Positions 7,433 to 16,251 of a stretch of 47,271 nucleotides of DNA are shown piece after piece. The DNA is from Nitrospira sp. UBA5698. Lineage in GTDB: Bacteria; Nitrospirota; Nitrospiria; Nitrospirales; Nitrospiraceae. A model generated the notes under the pieces. That model saw only the letters and a list, made by a program, of their open reading frames with translations. It did not search any database and was not told the DNA's origin. How positions within the stretch are numbered: position 1 is the first letter of the stretch; the number at the start of each line of letters is the position of its first letter. The stretch lies in NCBI GenBank assembly GCA_002420115.1, contig DIHK01000038.1:40669-87939 (forward strand), read 5' to 3'. The position numbers and the translations under genes were made by a program.

Positions 7433-8122
7433 ATGCAGCCTGATCATGAGCGAGGGCCGTCGGGTCGAAGCTCGTCCAAAACAATTGAACCGTTTCCGAT
7501 TCCCGACCGGCTTCCCGTGTTTCCGTTACCGAATGTGGTCTTCTTCCCGAAAACCTATCTCCCGCTCCACATCTTTGAGCCTCGGTATCGCCAGATGGTG
7601 GCCGATGTCACGGTAGGCAGCCAATGTATCGCCATGGCGCTCCTGAAGGAAGGGTGGGAACAGGACTACTATGGCAATCCGGCCATCTTTCCCGCGCTCT
7701 GTATCGGAAGAATCGTCAGCGTACAGCCCTTACCGGATGGTCGTTCCAACATCTTGCTGCAAGGACTCGACCGATGCGAGCTGACTAAAGAGCACTTCGA
7801 CAAACCCTATCGCGAAGCCACGATTCGGGTGACGCCCATGCACACCGAAGAAGGCTTGACCAAGGATGTGCGGAAGGCGCTCATCGACGTGCTCGGACGA
7901 TACCTGGAACAGCGAGAGGATAGCGCGGCGTGGCAAGGATTCTTCCGCGAAGAAGTCAGTGATGAAGTCTTGGTGAACACTCTATCAACCTATTTGGACT
8001 GTACACCGTTGGAAAAACAATTTCTGCTGGAGGCCGAGGGGCTGCACCAGCGCGCTCGTCGCTTGAACGATCTCGTTCAATTCATGTTGCACGAGCATCA
8101 AGGCTTAAAAGGTTGGGACTAA
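7433..8122 (+). CDS. Lon N-terminal (LON substrate-binding) domain protein
   Basis: This stand-alone protein of about 229 aa has the PUA-like LON domain seen at the N-terminus of Lon protease. The opening block LPVFPLPNVVFFPKTYLPLHIFEPRYRQM is diagnostic and LQGLDRCEL is the second typical motif. There is no ATPase or protease domain. Relatives bind proteins or peptides, and their exact role is unknown. The frame extends to a TTG at 7322, but the ATG at 7433 directly follows a promoter-like sequence and gives the usual N-terminus. The stop overlaps the ATG of the ABC ATPase (TAATG), so translation is probably coupled. Confidence 0.82.
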   Translation: MQPDHERGPSGRSSSKTIEPFPIPDRLPVFPLPNVVFFPKTYLPLHIFEPRYRQMVADVTVGSQCIAMALLKEGWEQDYYGNPAIFPALCIGRIVSVQPLPDGRSNILLQGLDRCELTKEHFDKPYREATIRVTPMHTEEGLTKDVRKALIDVLGRYLEQREDSAAWQGFFREEVSDEVLVNTLSTYLDCTPLEKQFLLEAEGLHQRARRLNDLVQFMLHEHQGLKGWD

Positions 8123-9096
8123 TGGATCGTACGATTGCTATCAACGTCAACCGTCTTTGTAAAACCTATGACAGCCATAAAGCTGTCGATGACCTCTCGT
8201 TCTCGATCTACGCCGGAGAGATTTTCGGCTTGCTGGGACCGAACGGCGCAGGCAAGAGCACCACCCTCCGTACTCTGATCACGCTGCTGCACCCCACTTC
8301 GGGCACGGCTACCGTGATGGGACACGACACGGTGCGCGAGGCAGACACGGTCCGGACCCTCATCGGGTATGTCCCGCAAGAGCGGGCGATCGACCGGTTT
8401 CTGACCGGGCGTGAACACCTGCAACTCCTGGGTGCGCTCTATCATTTGACAACAGACGAAGCCACGAAGCGGATCAACGAACTCCTGAAATTAGTGGACT
8501 TGGAAGACCACGCCGACAGACCGGCCAAAACCTATTCCGGCGGCATGAAGCGCAAGCTCGACATCGCCTGTGGCCTGTTGCCGAATCCAAAGATTTTGTT
8601 TCTCGACGAACCGACCTTGGGCCTCGACGTCCAGAGCCGTCTCCGCATTTGGGAGTATGTCCGGATGCTCAAGGCCCGCGGCATGACGGTCGTCATGACG
8701 ACGAACTATCTGGATGAGGCCGATCAGCTCTGTGATCGGCTCGCAATCATCGACGGCGGCAAGATCAAAACACTCGGGTCTCCGGTCGAGCTCAAGATCG
8801 CGCTTGGCGGGGATATCGTGTCCCTGACCCTCAAGGAACTGGATCGGATCCCCTCGCTTGAGACTGAGTTGAAAGGCCGCCCGGCGATCAAGTCCGTCCG
8901 GACGACGACCAAGGGCTTGGACATCAGGGTGGAGTCGCCCGAGAAGGCACTGCCCGCGATTCTGGAAGCCACCAATCGATTGGGCTGCAGCATCGAATTC
9001 ATTCAATACAACCGACCACGCTTGGACGATGTGTTCATCGCCCATACAGGCCGGGCCATTACCGAATCGATCCCCGAGACCGAGTCGGCATCATAA
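8122..9096 (+). CDS. ABC-2 type exporter, ATP-binding subunit (DrrA/CcmA-like)
   Basis: The 324-aa ATPase has Walker A GPNGAGKST (39-47), the Q-loop region YVPQE, the signature YSGGMKRKLD and Walker B ILFLDEPTLGLD. A C-terminal domain of about 90 residues typical of the DrrA group follows. The H-loop reads TTNYLDEAD, with Asn where most ABC ATPases have His; members of this subfamily often vary here. The likely start is the ATG at 8122, overlapping the previous stop. It pairs with the permease that begins 10 nt downstream and probably exports a drug-like or lipid substrate. Confidence 0.9.
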   Translation: MDRTIAINVNRLCKTYDSHKAVDDLSFSIYAGEIFGLLGPNGAGKSTTLRTLITLLHPTSGTATVMGHDTVREADTVRTLIGYVPQERAIDRFLTGREHLQLLGALYHLTTDEATKRINELLKLVDLEDHADRPAKTYSGGMKRKLDIACGLLPNPKILFLDEPTLGLDVQSRLRIWEYVRMLKARGMTVVMTTNYLDEADQLCDRLAIIDGGKIKTLGSPVELKIALGGDIVSLTLKELDRIPSLETELKGRPAIKSVRTTTKGLDIRVESPEKALPAILEATNRLGCSIEFIQYNRPRLDDVFIAHTGRAITESIPETESAS

Positions 9097-9106
9097 GAGG
9101 AGTCAC

Positions 9107-9886
9107 GTGGAGCACTATTGGCAAGAAATCAGCGCATTGACCATGCGATGGGTCCGTCGGCTCAGCCGGGAAAAATTCAGCATGCTGTTCACTCTGGTGC
9201 AGCCGATGTTGTTTTGGCTCATCTTCTTCGGCAATCTGTTTCAACGGGCCGCGGACACCCAGGTCATGCAGGCGCCCAACTACATCAGCTTCCTCGCGGC
9301 CGGGGTCGTTATCATGACGGTTCTGAATAACGGCTTGGCCGGTGGGGTCGATCTGCTGTTCGATAAGGAAAACGGATTCCTGGAACGGTTGATGTCCACA
9401 CCGATCCACCGCACCTCCGTCATTCTCAGCCGCTTCATCTTCGTCATGGCGATCACGTCCATGCAAGTCCTTGTGATTCTTGGCGTGTCGTACCTCTTCG
9501 GTGTCCATCCGGCAACCGGAATCCTTGGCGTGGCGACCATCCTCTTGATCGGCATGATGTTCGGTGTCGGCTTGACGGCCATCTCCATGGCCATGGCCTT
9601 CTCCGTGAAGAGTCACGGAGATTTCTTTTCCGTCCTGGGATTTCTGTCCCTGCCCATGATTTTCCTGAGCTCCGCGTTAGTGCCGCTCACCGCGATGCCG
9701 GGTTGGATGAGCTTTCTTGCGCAATTCAACCCGATGACCTGGGCGATCGATGCCGTACGCCCGCTGATCTTGTCAGGCTGGACCGAAGCCTTGCCGCACG
9801 TCGGCATGGTGATCCTGGTCATGCTCGTGTTTGATGCCCTCTGTCTCTATGGTGGAGCCAAGGCGTTCCGGCGAGCCATGGGATAA
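9107..9886 (+). CDS. ABC-2 type exporter, permease subunit
   Basis: The protein has six predicted membrane segments and the ABC-2 family motifs NGLAGGVDLLFDKENGFLERLMSTP and FNPMTWAIDAVRPL. The open frame reaches back to 9029, but that would overlap the ATPase gene by 68 nt. A GTG at 9107 with AAGAGGA 5-6 nt upstream gives a normal 259-aa permease starting VEHYWQEISAL. It forms the membrane channel for the ATPase encoded immediately upstream. Substrate is unknown. The three genes from 7433 to 9886 form a probable operon. Confidence 0.88.
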   Translation: MEHYWQEISALTMRWVRRLSREKFSMLFTLVQPMLFWLIFFGNLFQRAADTQVMQAPNYISFLAAGVVIMTVLNNGLAGGVDLLFDKENGFLERLMSTPIHRTSVILSRFIFVMAITSMQVLVILGVSYLFGVHPATGILGVATILLIGMMFGVGLTAISMAMAFSVKSHGDFFSVLGFLSLPMIFLSSALVPLTAMPGWMSFLAQFNPMTWAIDAVRPLILSGWTEALPHVGMVILVMLVFDALCLYGGAKAFRRAMG

Positions 9887-9910
9887 TCCCGCCCATGAGG
9901 CCCTGATCCC

Positions 9911-9939
9911 TTGACTGACACTGCAATCCGTCGGATGAT
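9911..9939 (+). promoter_or_regulatory. Possible promoter for the SirB1-like gene
   Basis: TTGACT (5 of 6) at 9911-9916 is followed after 17 nt by GATGAT (4 of 6). Transcription would start near 9946, about 40 nt before the gene. This is a modest match only. Confidence 0.3.
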
Positions 9940-9983
9940 ACCGGTATCGGTTTCACTCGGCAGATCTGTGACCGACGGCAAAC

Positions 9984-10850
9984 GTGACCATGATGATTCC
10001 TGAAAGTCAGATACGTGCCCTGATCCGCCTGCTCTCCGATGAAGACGACCGCATCGTCCGCACCATCAGCGGAAGACTGATTGATATCGGCCCTTCAGCC
10101 GTCCCACTGCTCCAAGAAGCGGAAATTGAACAGCCTGAAATGGCCGACCGCATTGCGTCCGTGCTCGAAGAAATCCGAGGAGGCAAGCTGGAGGACGAGC
10201 TGACGGAGCTGGCAGCCCTTCCGGATGAGGCGATGAGCCTTGAAACCGGGGCGTTTCTGATCGCCCGCTACGCCTATCCGACGCTGGACGTGGCTCGCTA
10301 TCATGACCAATTAGATACCATGGCCGCCGAAGTTCGGGCCCGTATCGGGCAGCGGGCCTCCGGGGAAGAAGCCGTCAACGCCCTCAACCGCTACCTGTTC
10401 ACGGAGCAAGGGTTTAAAGGCAACACCAAGAACTATTACGAGGTGGAGAACAGCTATCTCAATTGCGTCATGGACCGACGAGTCGGGATTCCGATCAGCC
10501 TGTCGGTGGTGTACCTTCTCATCGGGCAGCGGCTTGCCTTTCCGCTCTTCGGCATCGGGATGCCTGGACATTTTTTAGTGAAGTACGAGTCCGACCGATA
10601 CAAGATCTTCATTGACTGTTTCAATGGAGGAGCCCTACTGACCGAAAAAAACTGCGCCCGGTTTCTGACCGAAGCCGGCTACGGGTTTGAAGAGAAATAT
10701 CTCGAAAAAAGTCAGGTTCGGGCGATTTTGTCACGCATGCTCAAAAACCTCTTGGCCATCTACGCCAAGGCCGACGACTCCGTGAAGATTGCTCGTGTGA
10801 CCAAGTTCGTTGAGATTCTGGGTGGAGCTCCCCGCGAGGAAGGCCTGTAG
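9984..10850 (+). CDS. SirB1/transglutaminase-like family protein
   Basis: The 288-aa protein begins with a helical HEAT-like segment (about 5-60: SDEDDRIVRTISGRLIDIG). It continues with the SirB1 N-terminal transglutaminase-like fold (Transglut_core2): NALNRYLFTEQGFKGN, the conserved RRVGIPISLSVVYLLIG, and GMPGHFLVKY with the conserved His. Family members are conserved but poorly understood, and the fold may not be catalytic in all. The usual C-terminal TPR region of SirB1 is only partly present (AILSRMLKNLLAIYAKADD). The start is the GTG at 9984 or, equally, the ATG at 9990. Confidence 0.8.
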   Translation: MTMMIPESQIRALIRLLSDEDDRIVRTISGRLIDIGPSAVPLLQEAEIEQPEMADRIASVLEEIRGGKLEDELTELAALPDEAMSLETGAFLIARYAYPTLDVARYHDQLDTMAAEVRARIGQRASGEEAVNALNRYLFTEQGFKGNTKNYYEVENSYLNCVMDRRVGIPISLSVVYLLIGQRLAFPLFGIGMPGHFLVKYESDRYKIFIDCFNGGALLTEKNCARFLTEAGYGFEEKYLEKSQVRAILSRMLKNLLAIYAKADDSVKIARVTKFVEILGGAPREEGL

Positions 10851-11101
10851 CAAGACGCTGAAATAGTCCGCCCGCTATACTCCCACGGTATGCCAAAACG
10901 GGTGAAGCGTATCTCGTGAAGCGTCATTCGTTTGCGAAATACGAACAACGAGGATACGAGTGTGCGGCCTGCCCGGAGGACGGCGCGTCTTGGATCGCGA
11001 CAAGCTCACTTGAGTCTCGTGCAGGGAAGGGCAGGTGAAAACCGAGGCCTTTTTGAGAAGTCTTCATGATGCCCATGTCAGTATTTCGCATGTGCTGCCC
11101 G

Positions 11102-11857
11102 CTAAAGTTTGATTGTTAAGAGATCCCTTCCTTTCCAGATTTTCCCGTCGTACTCCTCAGCAGCCTGAGCTTTGACGTCATAGCGATCGGCAATCGGGTA
11201 GAAATGGGAGAGGACGAGCTGCTCCACCCCAGCCTCCTTCGCGATCTGCCCGCATTGGCCGGCATGCAGATGGGCGGGGCCTGGACGATTGGCAGGGAAG
11301 GAACAATCGAGCACAGCCACATCGGCATCTCGGCATAAAGACACGATCGCCTCGCAGTATTGCGTGTCGCCTGAATACACGACTGTCTTGCCTCGATATT
11401 CAATTCGATAGCCGACACTGGAGAGATCCGGGACATGGACGACGGGTTTCGGAACGATACGAGTGTCCCCGATCCTGAACGGTTTGTTCGTGACTTCCTT
11501 GAATGTCACCTTGAATGGCGCCGGGGAAAAGCTGGGAAAGCTCTGCATAATCGATTGCAACAGTCGGATCGTGCCTTTCGGACCGATCAGCGTCATCCCT
11601 GGACGATGACCACCTCCATATTTGGCATAGATCACTGCATCAAAAAAAAAGGTGATGAAGTCGGAAAAGTGATCGGCGTGAAAATGAGAGAACAAAATGT
11701 GCGTGATCTTGTGCCGGTTCACTCCGGTTTTGATCAGATTCATCAACGTGCGTGGGCCGAAATCCAGAATGATCGATTGATCCGTGCGTATTAGATACCC
11801 GGCTGCGGCACGCGTAGGATGCACGTTGGTTCCAGAACCAAGAATCGTCAGGCGCAT
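11102..11857 (-). CDS. RNase Z-like metallo-beta-lactamase-fold hydrolase
   Basis: The 251-aa protein has the MBL fold with the full metal site: HFHADH (about 58-63), the second histidine in VVHVPD, the bridging Asp in YSGDTQ, and the final histidine in LSHFYP. GSGTNVHPTRAAAGYLI at the N-terminus and the HLHAGQCG motif are as in the RNase Z/ElaC-like group. The long exosite arm of true tRNase Z is not obvious, so it may be a phosphodiesterase relative rather than the tRNA 3' processing enzyme. The gene lies 24 nt downstream of the large cyclase gene's stop, with both transcribed away from each other's 5' ends in the same minus direction. Confidence 0.8.
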   Translation of the reverse strand: MRLTILGSGTNVHPTRAAAGYLIRTDQSIILDFGPRTLMNLIKTGVNRHKITHILFSHFHADHFSDFITFFFDAVIYAKYGGGHRPGMTLIGPKGTIRLLQSIMQSFPSFSPAPFKVTFKEVTNKPFRIGDTRIVPKPVVHVPDLSSVGYRIEYRGKTVVYSGDTQYCEAIVSLCRDADVAVLDCSFPANRPGPAHLHAGQCGQIAKEAGVEQLVLSHFYPIADRYDVKAQAAEEYDGKIWKGRDLLTIKL

Positions 11858-11881
11858 CGGTCTAACCTGTGAACCATACGG

Positions 11882-14800
11882 TTAAGAGGCCACATTCAGC
11901 TGCTCAAGGACATGTTGTGCTTCAATCAAATCAGGGTTGGGTCCTTGTCCACTAATCTTGCAGTGGACGGATGCTAAGATGCCTCTAGCAGTATCCGATT
12001 TGCCCTGCTTCCGCAAGAGCTTCGCCATACTGACAGCGGCTCGAAGTTCTAACATCTTTGCATGCTGGTTTTGAGCAATCGTCAGAGCTTCGGAAAAGCA
12101 CTGTTCCGCCGCACCAATTGACTGGTCAGATTGCGCCAACAACAATTCGCCTTTCAACCGAAACAGTTCCGCCTGCCAGCACAGCTCTCCCTGAGTGGTG
12201 GCAAGGTCCTGCGCCTGCTGGATGGCAAGCAAACCGTCGGTAAGCTGCCGATTCCGTAAATGGTTCTCGGCCAATAGGGCCAGGGTATACGTATGGTTGA
12301 GACTCGCTTTGGCTCTCTGCGCTGCGGAGAGTCCTTCCACTAAGCGTTCGATTCCGTTTTCTCTTCCCTGTTCGGCCAGAGCCCAGCCTTGAAAGGACGT
12401 CGCCCATGCCAACGGCACCTCAAACGAATATTTTGTCGATAACTCAATGGCTTCTTCGGTAAGAAGAAGTGTTCTTTGAACGTTGCGGAGAGTTGAATAG
12501 ATCCATGAAGCAGTCGCTAACGTAAAGGCCATTGTGAATGGATGCTCTAGTTCTCTGGCCATTGCCATGGCTTCTGCTACCAGCACTTCAACCTGATCAA
12601 GCTCGCCCAACAGCCAGAAGACTCGTGCCAACATGATTCGCGCCGTGATGCCGGGATCCTGGGTATAGGGCAAGACCTGGGCGTGGTGTCTTTCTGGATC
12701 GTAGAGAGACTTGGCCGAAAGCAAATGCGTCTTGGCCTCCTGAAACCGACCAAGGAACAAATAAGTCGACCCCACACTTTCATGAGCTCGAATCAACAAA
12801 TCGGGGTTACCCTGGTGTGTGGCCCATGAGAGAAGACCTGCGGCCAGATCGCAGGCCTTGGCAAGAGGTCCTCTCACAAGATGAAACACCCATACCCCCC
12901 ACAGCGAGAGAAAATATTGCTCGGAACTTGGATTCTCTTGTGAGAGCGTTCTGGCTCGTGAATAATTGTGTTCGATGTCGTCGGAGGCATACCCTTTCAG
13001 CGATTGCAATGGGGCTCCACGTGCAATCAGGAGATCCAATTCTAAGTGGTCACGCTCAGCTCCACCAGGAAGATCCTTGAGCATATAGAGGGCACGATCG
13101 AAGTGACTGAGTGCTTCGATATTGGCAGATCGGGCAACATCTCGTTGTGCCGCAAGGTGCCAATAGGCAACGGCTCTCTCTACCAATCCTGCCTGCTCAA
13201 AATGATGCGCCAGTAACTCAGGTTCCGTTTTCACCCGATCTACGAACTTACTCTCCAGCGTCTTTGCAATCCGAGTATGGAGGACTCGACGAGATTTTTT
13301 GGGCAACGTGTTATACGCCGCGTCTTGAATAAGCGCATGTTTGAAAAAGAATTTGGCGTTCGAGATCTCACCCTCCTGAAAAATGAGCCCTGATGCGATC
13401 AGCAGATGAAGCGCATTCTTTAATTCACTCTCAGTGGCATCACCGGCTTCTTGTAATAGTTCGTAGCTAAACTCCCGCCCGATTGCGGATCCGATTTGGA
13501 TGATCTCCTTGGCCGGTCCCAATCGATCGATCCTCTCCATGAGCAACGCTTGGAGGCTGTCCGGAATGTTCAGTTCCTTTAATGGAGCCCCCAACGCAAA
13601 GGAGTCTGGTCCTTCAACGAGCGATCCCCTTTCAAGCAAGTTCTCCGTCAAGGCTTCGATATAGAGCGGTACCCCATCGGCCTTCGCCAGGATGGTCTGC
13701 TGCACTTCTGGTGGAAGCGCTCTTCCGCCGGTCATCGATGCGAGCAGCTCGGCACTTTGCCTGCGGGGAAGCCGGTTTAGCGTCAGAAACGTGACATGGC
13801 CATATTCACTCCACGCTGGCTTGAAGTCGGGGCGAAAGGTGATCAGCAATAACACGCGCATCCGCTGAACGCGGTCGATGATTCTCGTCAGAAGGTCCAT
13901 CGTGGTGGGATCCAGCCAATGGGCGTCTTCCACAATGAAGAGTGTCGGGCAACGATCGGCCAGCCTTTGGAGTTGCTGCACGAGCGCTTCAAGCGTCATA
14001 TCCTTCCGTTTGTCCGATGACATCGTGAGGAGCGGATGCTGCGCATCTCCAGGAATCGAGAGGAGTTCAGCCAGTAAAGACACTGCGGTCTGGTTATCGA
14101 GGCCGATGCTGTTGGCGAAGGTGTCGAGTTTCTCCCGTTGCGTATGGGCATCGTCTTCACTCGTCAGTGCCACTGCCTGTTGAAGACAATGGATCACAGG
14201 ATACAACGCCGTATTCGTGTGATAGGGCGAACATTGCAATTGAACCGTCTGGCTATCCTCCCTGACCAGTTGGTCGCGCAGATGAACGATAAGGCACGAT
14301 TTTCCGATGCCGGCCTCCCCGCATAAGAGCACCACCTGTCCTTCGCCGCCACCGGCTTCTCGCCAGCGTCCTAAGAGAAGCGCGGATTCGTGTTCTCTGC
14401 CGATAAAACCGGCCAATCGCCCGGATCGGTACGAATCAAACCGGCTGACTGACGCCTTGGTCCCGAGAACTCGCCAAACCTCGATCGGCGTATCGAATCC
14501 CTTGAGGGACACGCTCTCCGCATCTGCAAATTCGAACTCATTGCCGACGAGCCGCTTCGTCGCCGAATCCACGACCAATTGATTGGGCGCGGCCAGACTT
14601 TGAAGCCGGGAGGCCAGATTCGGCGTTTCGCCGAACACCGACCGTTCCTTGGCCGTTTCTTGCCCGATAAGTTCCCCAACAATCACTTTCCCCGTTGCAA
14701 TTCCGACTCGTACGGCAATTTCGGATTCCTGAGACGAAGAATGCTCTCGAGGAAAGGTTCTCACCAAATCTCGTATTGCCAGACCGGCATGGATCGCGCG

Positions 14801-15328
14801 TTCCGCATCATGCTCGTGCGCATGCGGATATCCGAAATACACCAACAGTCCATCACCCATATACTTTGCGACATACCCGTTGAACCGCCCAACCGCTTGA
14901 CTACAGGCGTCCAAAAACCGTCGGATAATTTCTTGCACGTCTTCGGGGTCTAACCGGCGAGCCAGTGCGGTAGATCCGACAAGATCACAAAACATCACGG
15001 TCAACTGTCGTCGCTCTGCGTGGTCGCGACCGGAAGTCGGCGGCGTGAGTACCGAAGACGCGGGGATGGCTGCAGACTGCCCGTGCTCAAGCCCGCTGCG
15101 TTGCGACAACTCTGCGATCGCACGCAGGAGCTTTTTCCGATGGCCCAGGAGCACACCCAAGGACGTCAAATCCTCGTCGGTCAGCTCAGGCAACACGTCC
15201 CACGTGATGGCATTCTGCCGGAACGCATCCTGATAGCAATCGAGACCGAGGCTTTCGAGCCAGGCTGAGATGCGATCATTCATGGGCATTATCACGCAGA
15301 CGAGAGCCGATGGAAAATCGGCCTCCAT
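11882..15328 (-). CDS. Multidomain SAM - adenylate/guanylate cyclase - ATPase - TPR protein
   Basis: This protein of about 1150 aa has four parts. A SAM domain comes first (RISAWLESLGLDCYQDAF to GVLLGHRKKLL). A class III cyclase domain follows (FCDLVGST with metal Asp about 115, YMGDGLLVYFG with metal Asp about 159). Next is an AAA/NB-ARC-type ATPase (P-loop GEAGIGKS about 337-344, Walker B TLFIVEDAHWLD). A long helical TPR region makes up the rest. It probably makes a cyclic nucleotide in response to a bound partner. The frame extends to 15403, but that codon lies above a promoter. The ATG at 15328 has AGGA 7 nt upstream; 15283, just before the SAM domain, is the alternative. Confidence 0.85.
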   Translation of the reverse strand: MEADFPSALVCVIMPMNDRISAWLESLGLDCYQDAFRQNAITWDVLPELTDEDLTSLGVLLGHRKKLLRAIAELSQRSGLEHGQSAAIPASSVLTPPTSGRDHAERRQLTVMFCDLVGSTALARRLDPEDVQEIIRRFLDACSQAVGRFNGYVAKYMGDGLLVYFGYPHAHEHDAERAIHAGLAIRDLVRTFPREHSSSQESEIAVRVGIATGKVIVGELIGQETAKERSVFGETPNLASRLQSLAAPNQLVVDSATKRLVGNEFEFADAESVSLKGFDTPIEVWRVLGTKASVSRFDSYRSGRLAGFIGREHESALLLGRWREAGGGEGQVVLLCGEAGIGKSCLIVHLRDQLVREDSQTVQLQCSPYHTNTALYPVIHCLQQAVALTSEDDAHTQREKLDTFANSIGLDNQTAVSLLAELLSIPGDAQHPLLTMSSDKRKDMTLEALVQQLQRLADRCPTLFIVEDAHWLDPTTMDLLTRIIDRVQRMRVLLLITFRPDFKPAWSEYGHVTFLTLNRLPRRQSAELLASMTGGRALPPEVQQTILAKADGVPLYIEALTENLLERGSLVEGPDSFALGAPLKELNIPDSLQALLMERIDRLGPAKEIIQIGSAIGREFSYELLQEAGDATESELKNALHLLIASGLIFQEGEISNAKFFFKHALIQDAAYNTLPKKSRRVLHTRIAKTLESKFVDRVKTEPELLAHHFEQAGLVERAVAYWHLAAQRDVARSANIEALSHFDRALYMLKDLPGGAERDHLELDLLIARGAPLQSLKGYASDDIEHNYSRARTLSQENPSSEQYFLSLWGVWVFHLVRGPLAKACDLAAGLLSWATHQGNPDLLIRAHESVGSTYLFLGRFQEAKTHLLSAKSLYDPERHHAQVLPYTQDPGITARIMLARVFWLLGELDQVEVLVAEAMAMARELEHPFTMAFTLATASWIYSTLRNVQRTLLLTEEAIELSTKYSFEVPLAWATSFQGWALAEQGRENGIERLVEGLSAAQRAKASLNHTYTLALLAENHLRNRQLTDGLLAIQQAQDLATTQGELCWQAELFRLKGELLLAQSDQSIGAAEQCFSEALTIAQNQHAKMLELRAAVSMAKLLRKQGKSDTARGILASVHCKISGQGPNPDLIEAQHVLEQLNVAS

Positions 15329-15392
15329 CGCACGGTCCTGTGGAAGATTCTCTACAATCGTGATGAGTCTGACCGGCAACGATTGATGGCCG

Positions 15393-15422
15393 AGTATGAC
15401 CATTGCCGCAAGAGCCTGTCAA
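15393..15422 (-). promoter_or_regulatory. Promoter of the cyclase gene
   Basis: On the minus strand there is a perfect TTGACA (15422-15417), an 18-nt spacer and CATACT (15398-15393, 4 of 6). Transcription would begin near 15386, below the first codon of the longest frame (15403). This argues for the later start codon. Confidence 0.5.
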
Positions 15423-15540
15423 TTACGGCGCTCCTGCACCAGCCGTGACTCGGCGTTGCTCGAATAGGAAGGGCATGAAGTGAGAGCCCCCGGTCGATTC
15501 GTTGACGATCGGTTGATTGCACCCGTATGATCCCTCACCC

Positions 15541-16182
15541 ATGATCACGATGCGGCGTCGCGAGCAGGGGCAGGTGAATCCCGCGCTCCTCATCATTCTC
15601 ATCATCTGTCTCATTACAGGCGTCTGGGTCTGGAAACGGCTTTCGCTCGAGACACAAGATTACCTGGTCGATCAGGCCGTGCCGATGACCGCCATTGGGC
15701 TGGTCTGTGCCCTTCTCTTGTTCATCCCAATCAGAATGCTTCGGCGCCGCCAGGTGCGTTCACGAGAACGAACCAGGCTGTTGACGTTGTTTCACCGAGA
15801 AACGGTTCAAGAGAAACAGCTCGAACTGGTTTTTGCTCTGCTGGAAAACAACGAGTACCACATCGATGGACTTGAATCCGTGGTCCCAGCCTTGAAAGAG
15901 CTGTTGGCAACAACCCTCCAACGGGCATTAGGCGACAAACAACATCGCATCCGTGGCATGGCAGCCAGCCATCTCGGTGCGTTACAAGATTTGTCAGCGG
16001 TCCCGCTGCTAGTGAAGGCTCTGGACGATGACCATGCCTACGTCCGTGCCTGCGCTGCTTTGGGACTCGGGCGACTCCGGGCAACGGAAGCGCGTGAGCG
16101 TTTAAAAGCAGCGATGGAGCATGATTGGGATCAAACTGTCAGAAGCCGAGCGAGGGAAGCATTGGAACGGATGCGGTCCTAA
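15541..16182 (+). CDS. Membrane-anchored HEAT-repeat protein
   Basis: Starting at the ATG at 15541 the product is 213 aa. Two membrane segments come first (about 15-33, ALLIILIICLITGVWVW, and about 46-64). A basic stretch (RMLRRRQVRSRERTR) puts the rest in the cytoplasm. The C-terminal 100 residues are HEAT/PBS-lyase repeats (IRGMAASHLGALQD, YVRACAALGLGRL, TVRSRAREALERM), usually a protein-binding scaffold. The frame opens 24 nt earlier at a TTG, which is less likely. The gene diverges from the cyclase gene and is convergent with the metallophosphoesterase. Confidence 0.7.
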   Translation: MITMRRREQGQVNPALLIILIICLITGVWVWKRLSLETQDYLVDQAVPMTAIGLVCALLLFIPIRMLRRRQVRSRERTRLLTLFHRETVQEKQLELVFALLENNEYHIDGLESVVPALKELLATTLQRALGDKQHRIRGMAASHLGALQDLSAVPLLVKALDDDHAYVRACAALGLGRLRATEARERLKAAMEHDWDQTVRSRAREALERMRS

Positions 16183-16189
16183 CATCACA

Positions 16190-16250
16190 CCAATAGACAT
16201 TAGACATTCACGACACTGGGTCGGCAATGTTGCTCGGAGATCTGTCTATT
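16190..16250. repeat. 7-nt-period intergenic hairpin element (short form)
   Basis: Between two convergent genes, words AATAGAC, ATTAGAC and ATTCACG follow with a 7-nt step. AATAGACA (16192-16199) is the perfect reverse complement of TGTCTATT (16243-16250), closing a hairpin right at the metallophosphoesterase stop. This is the weakest member of the family in the window. Confidence 0.4.
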
Positions 16251-16251
16251 C

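Noticed and set aside
8491..9616. Minus-strand frames over the ABC exporter genes
   Set aside because: They are shadows of the ABC ATPase and permease.
10916..11038. A 40-aa frame starting GTG with a CxxC pair (ECAACPED)
   Set aside because: The ribosome binding site is weak, the length is short and composition is not clearly protein-like. It lies in a 250-bp spacer where I otherwise see nothing.
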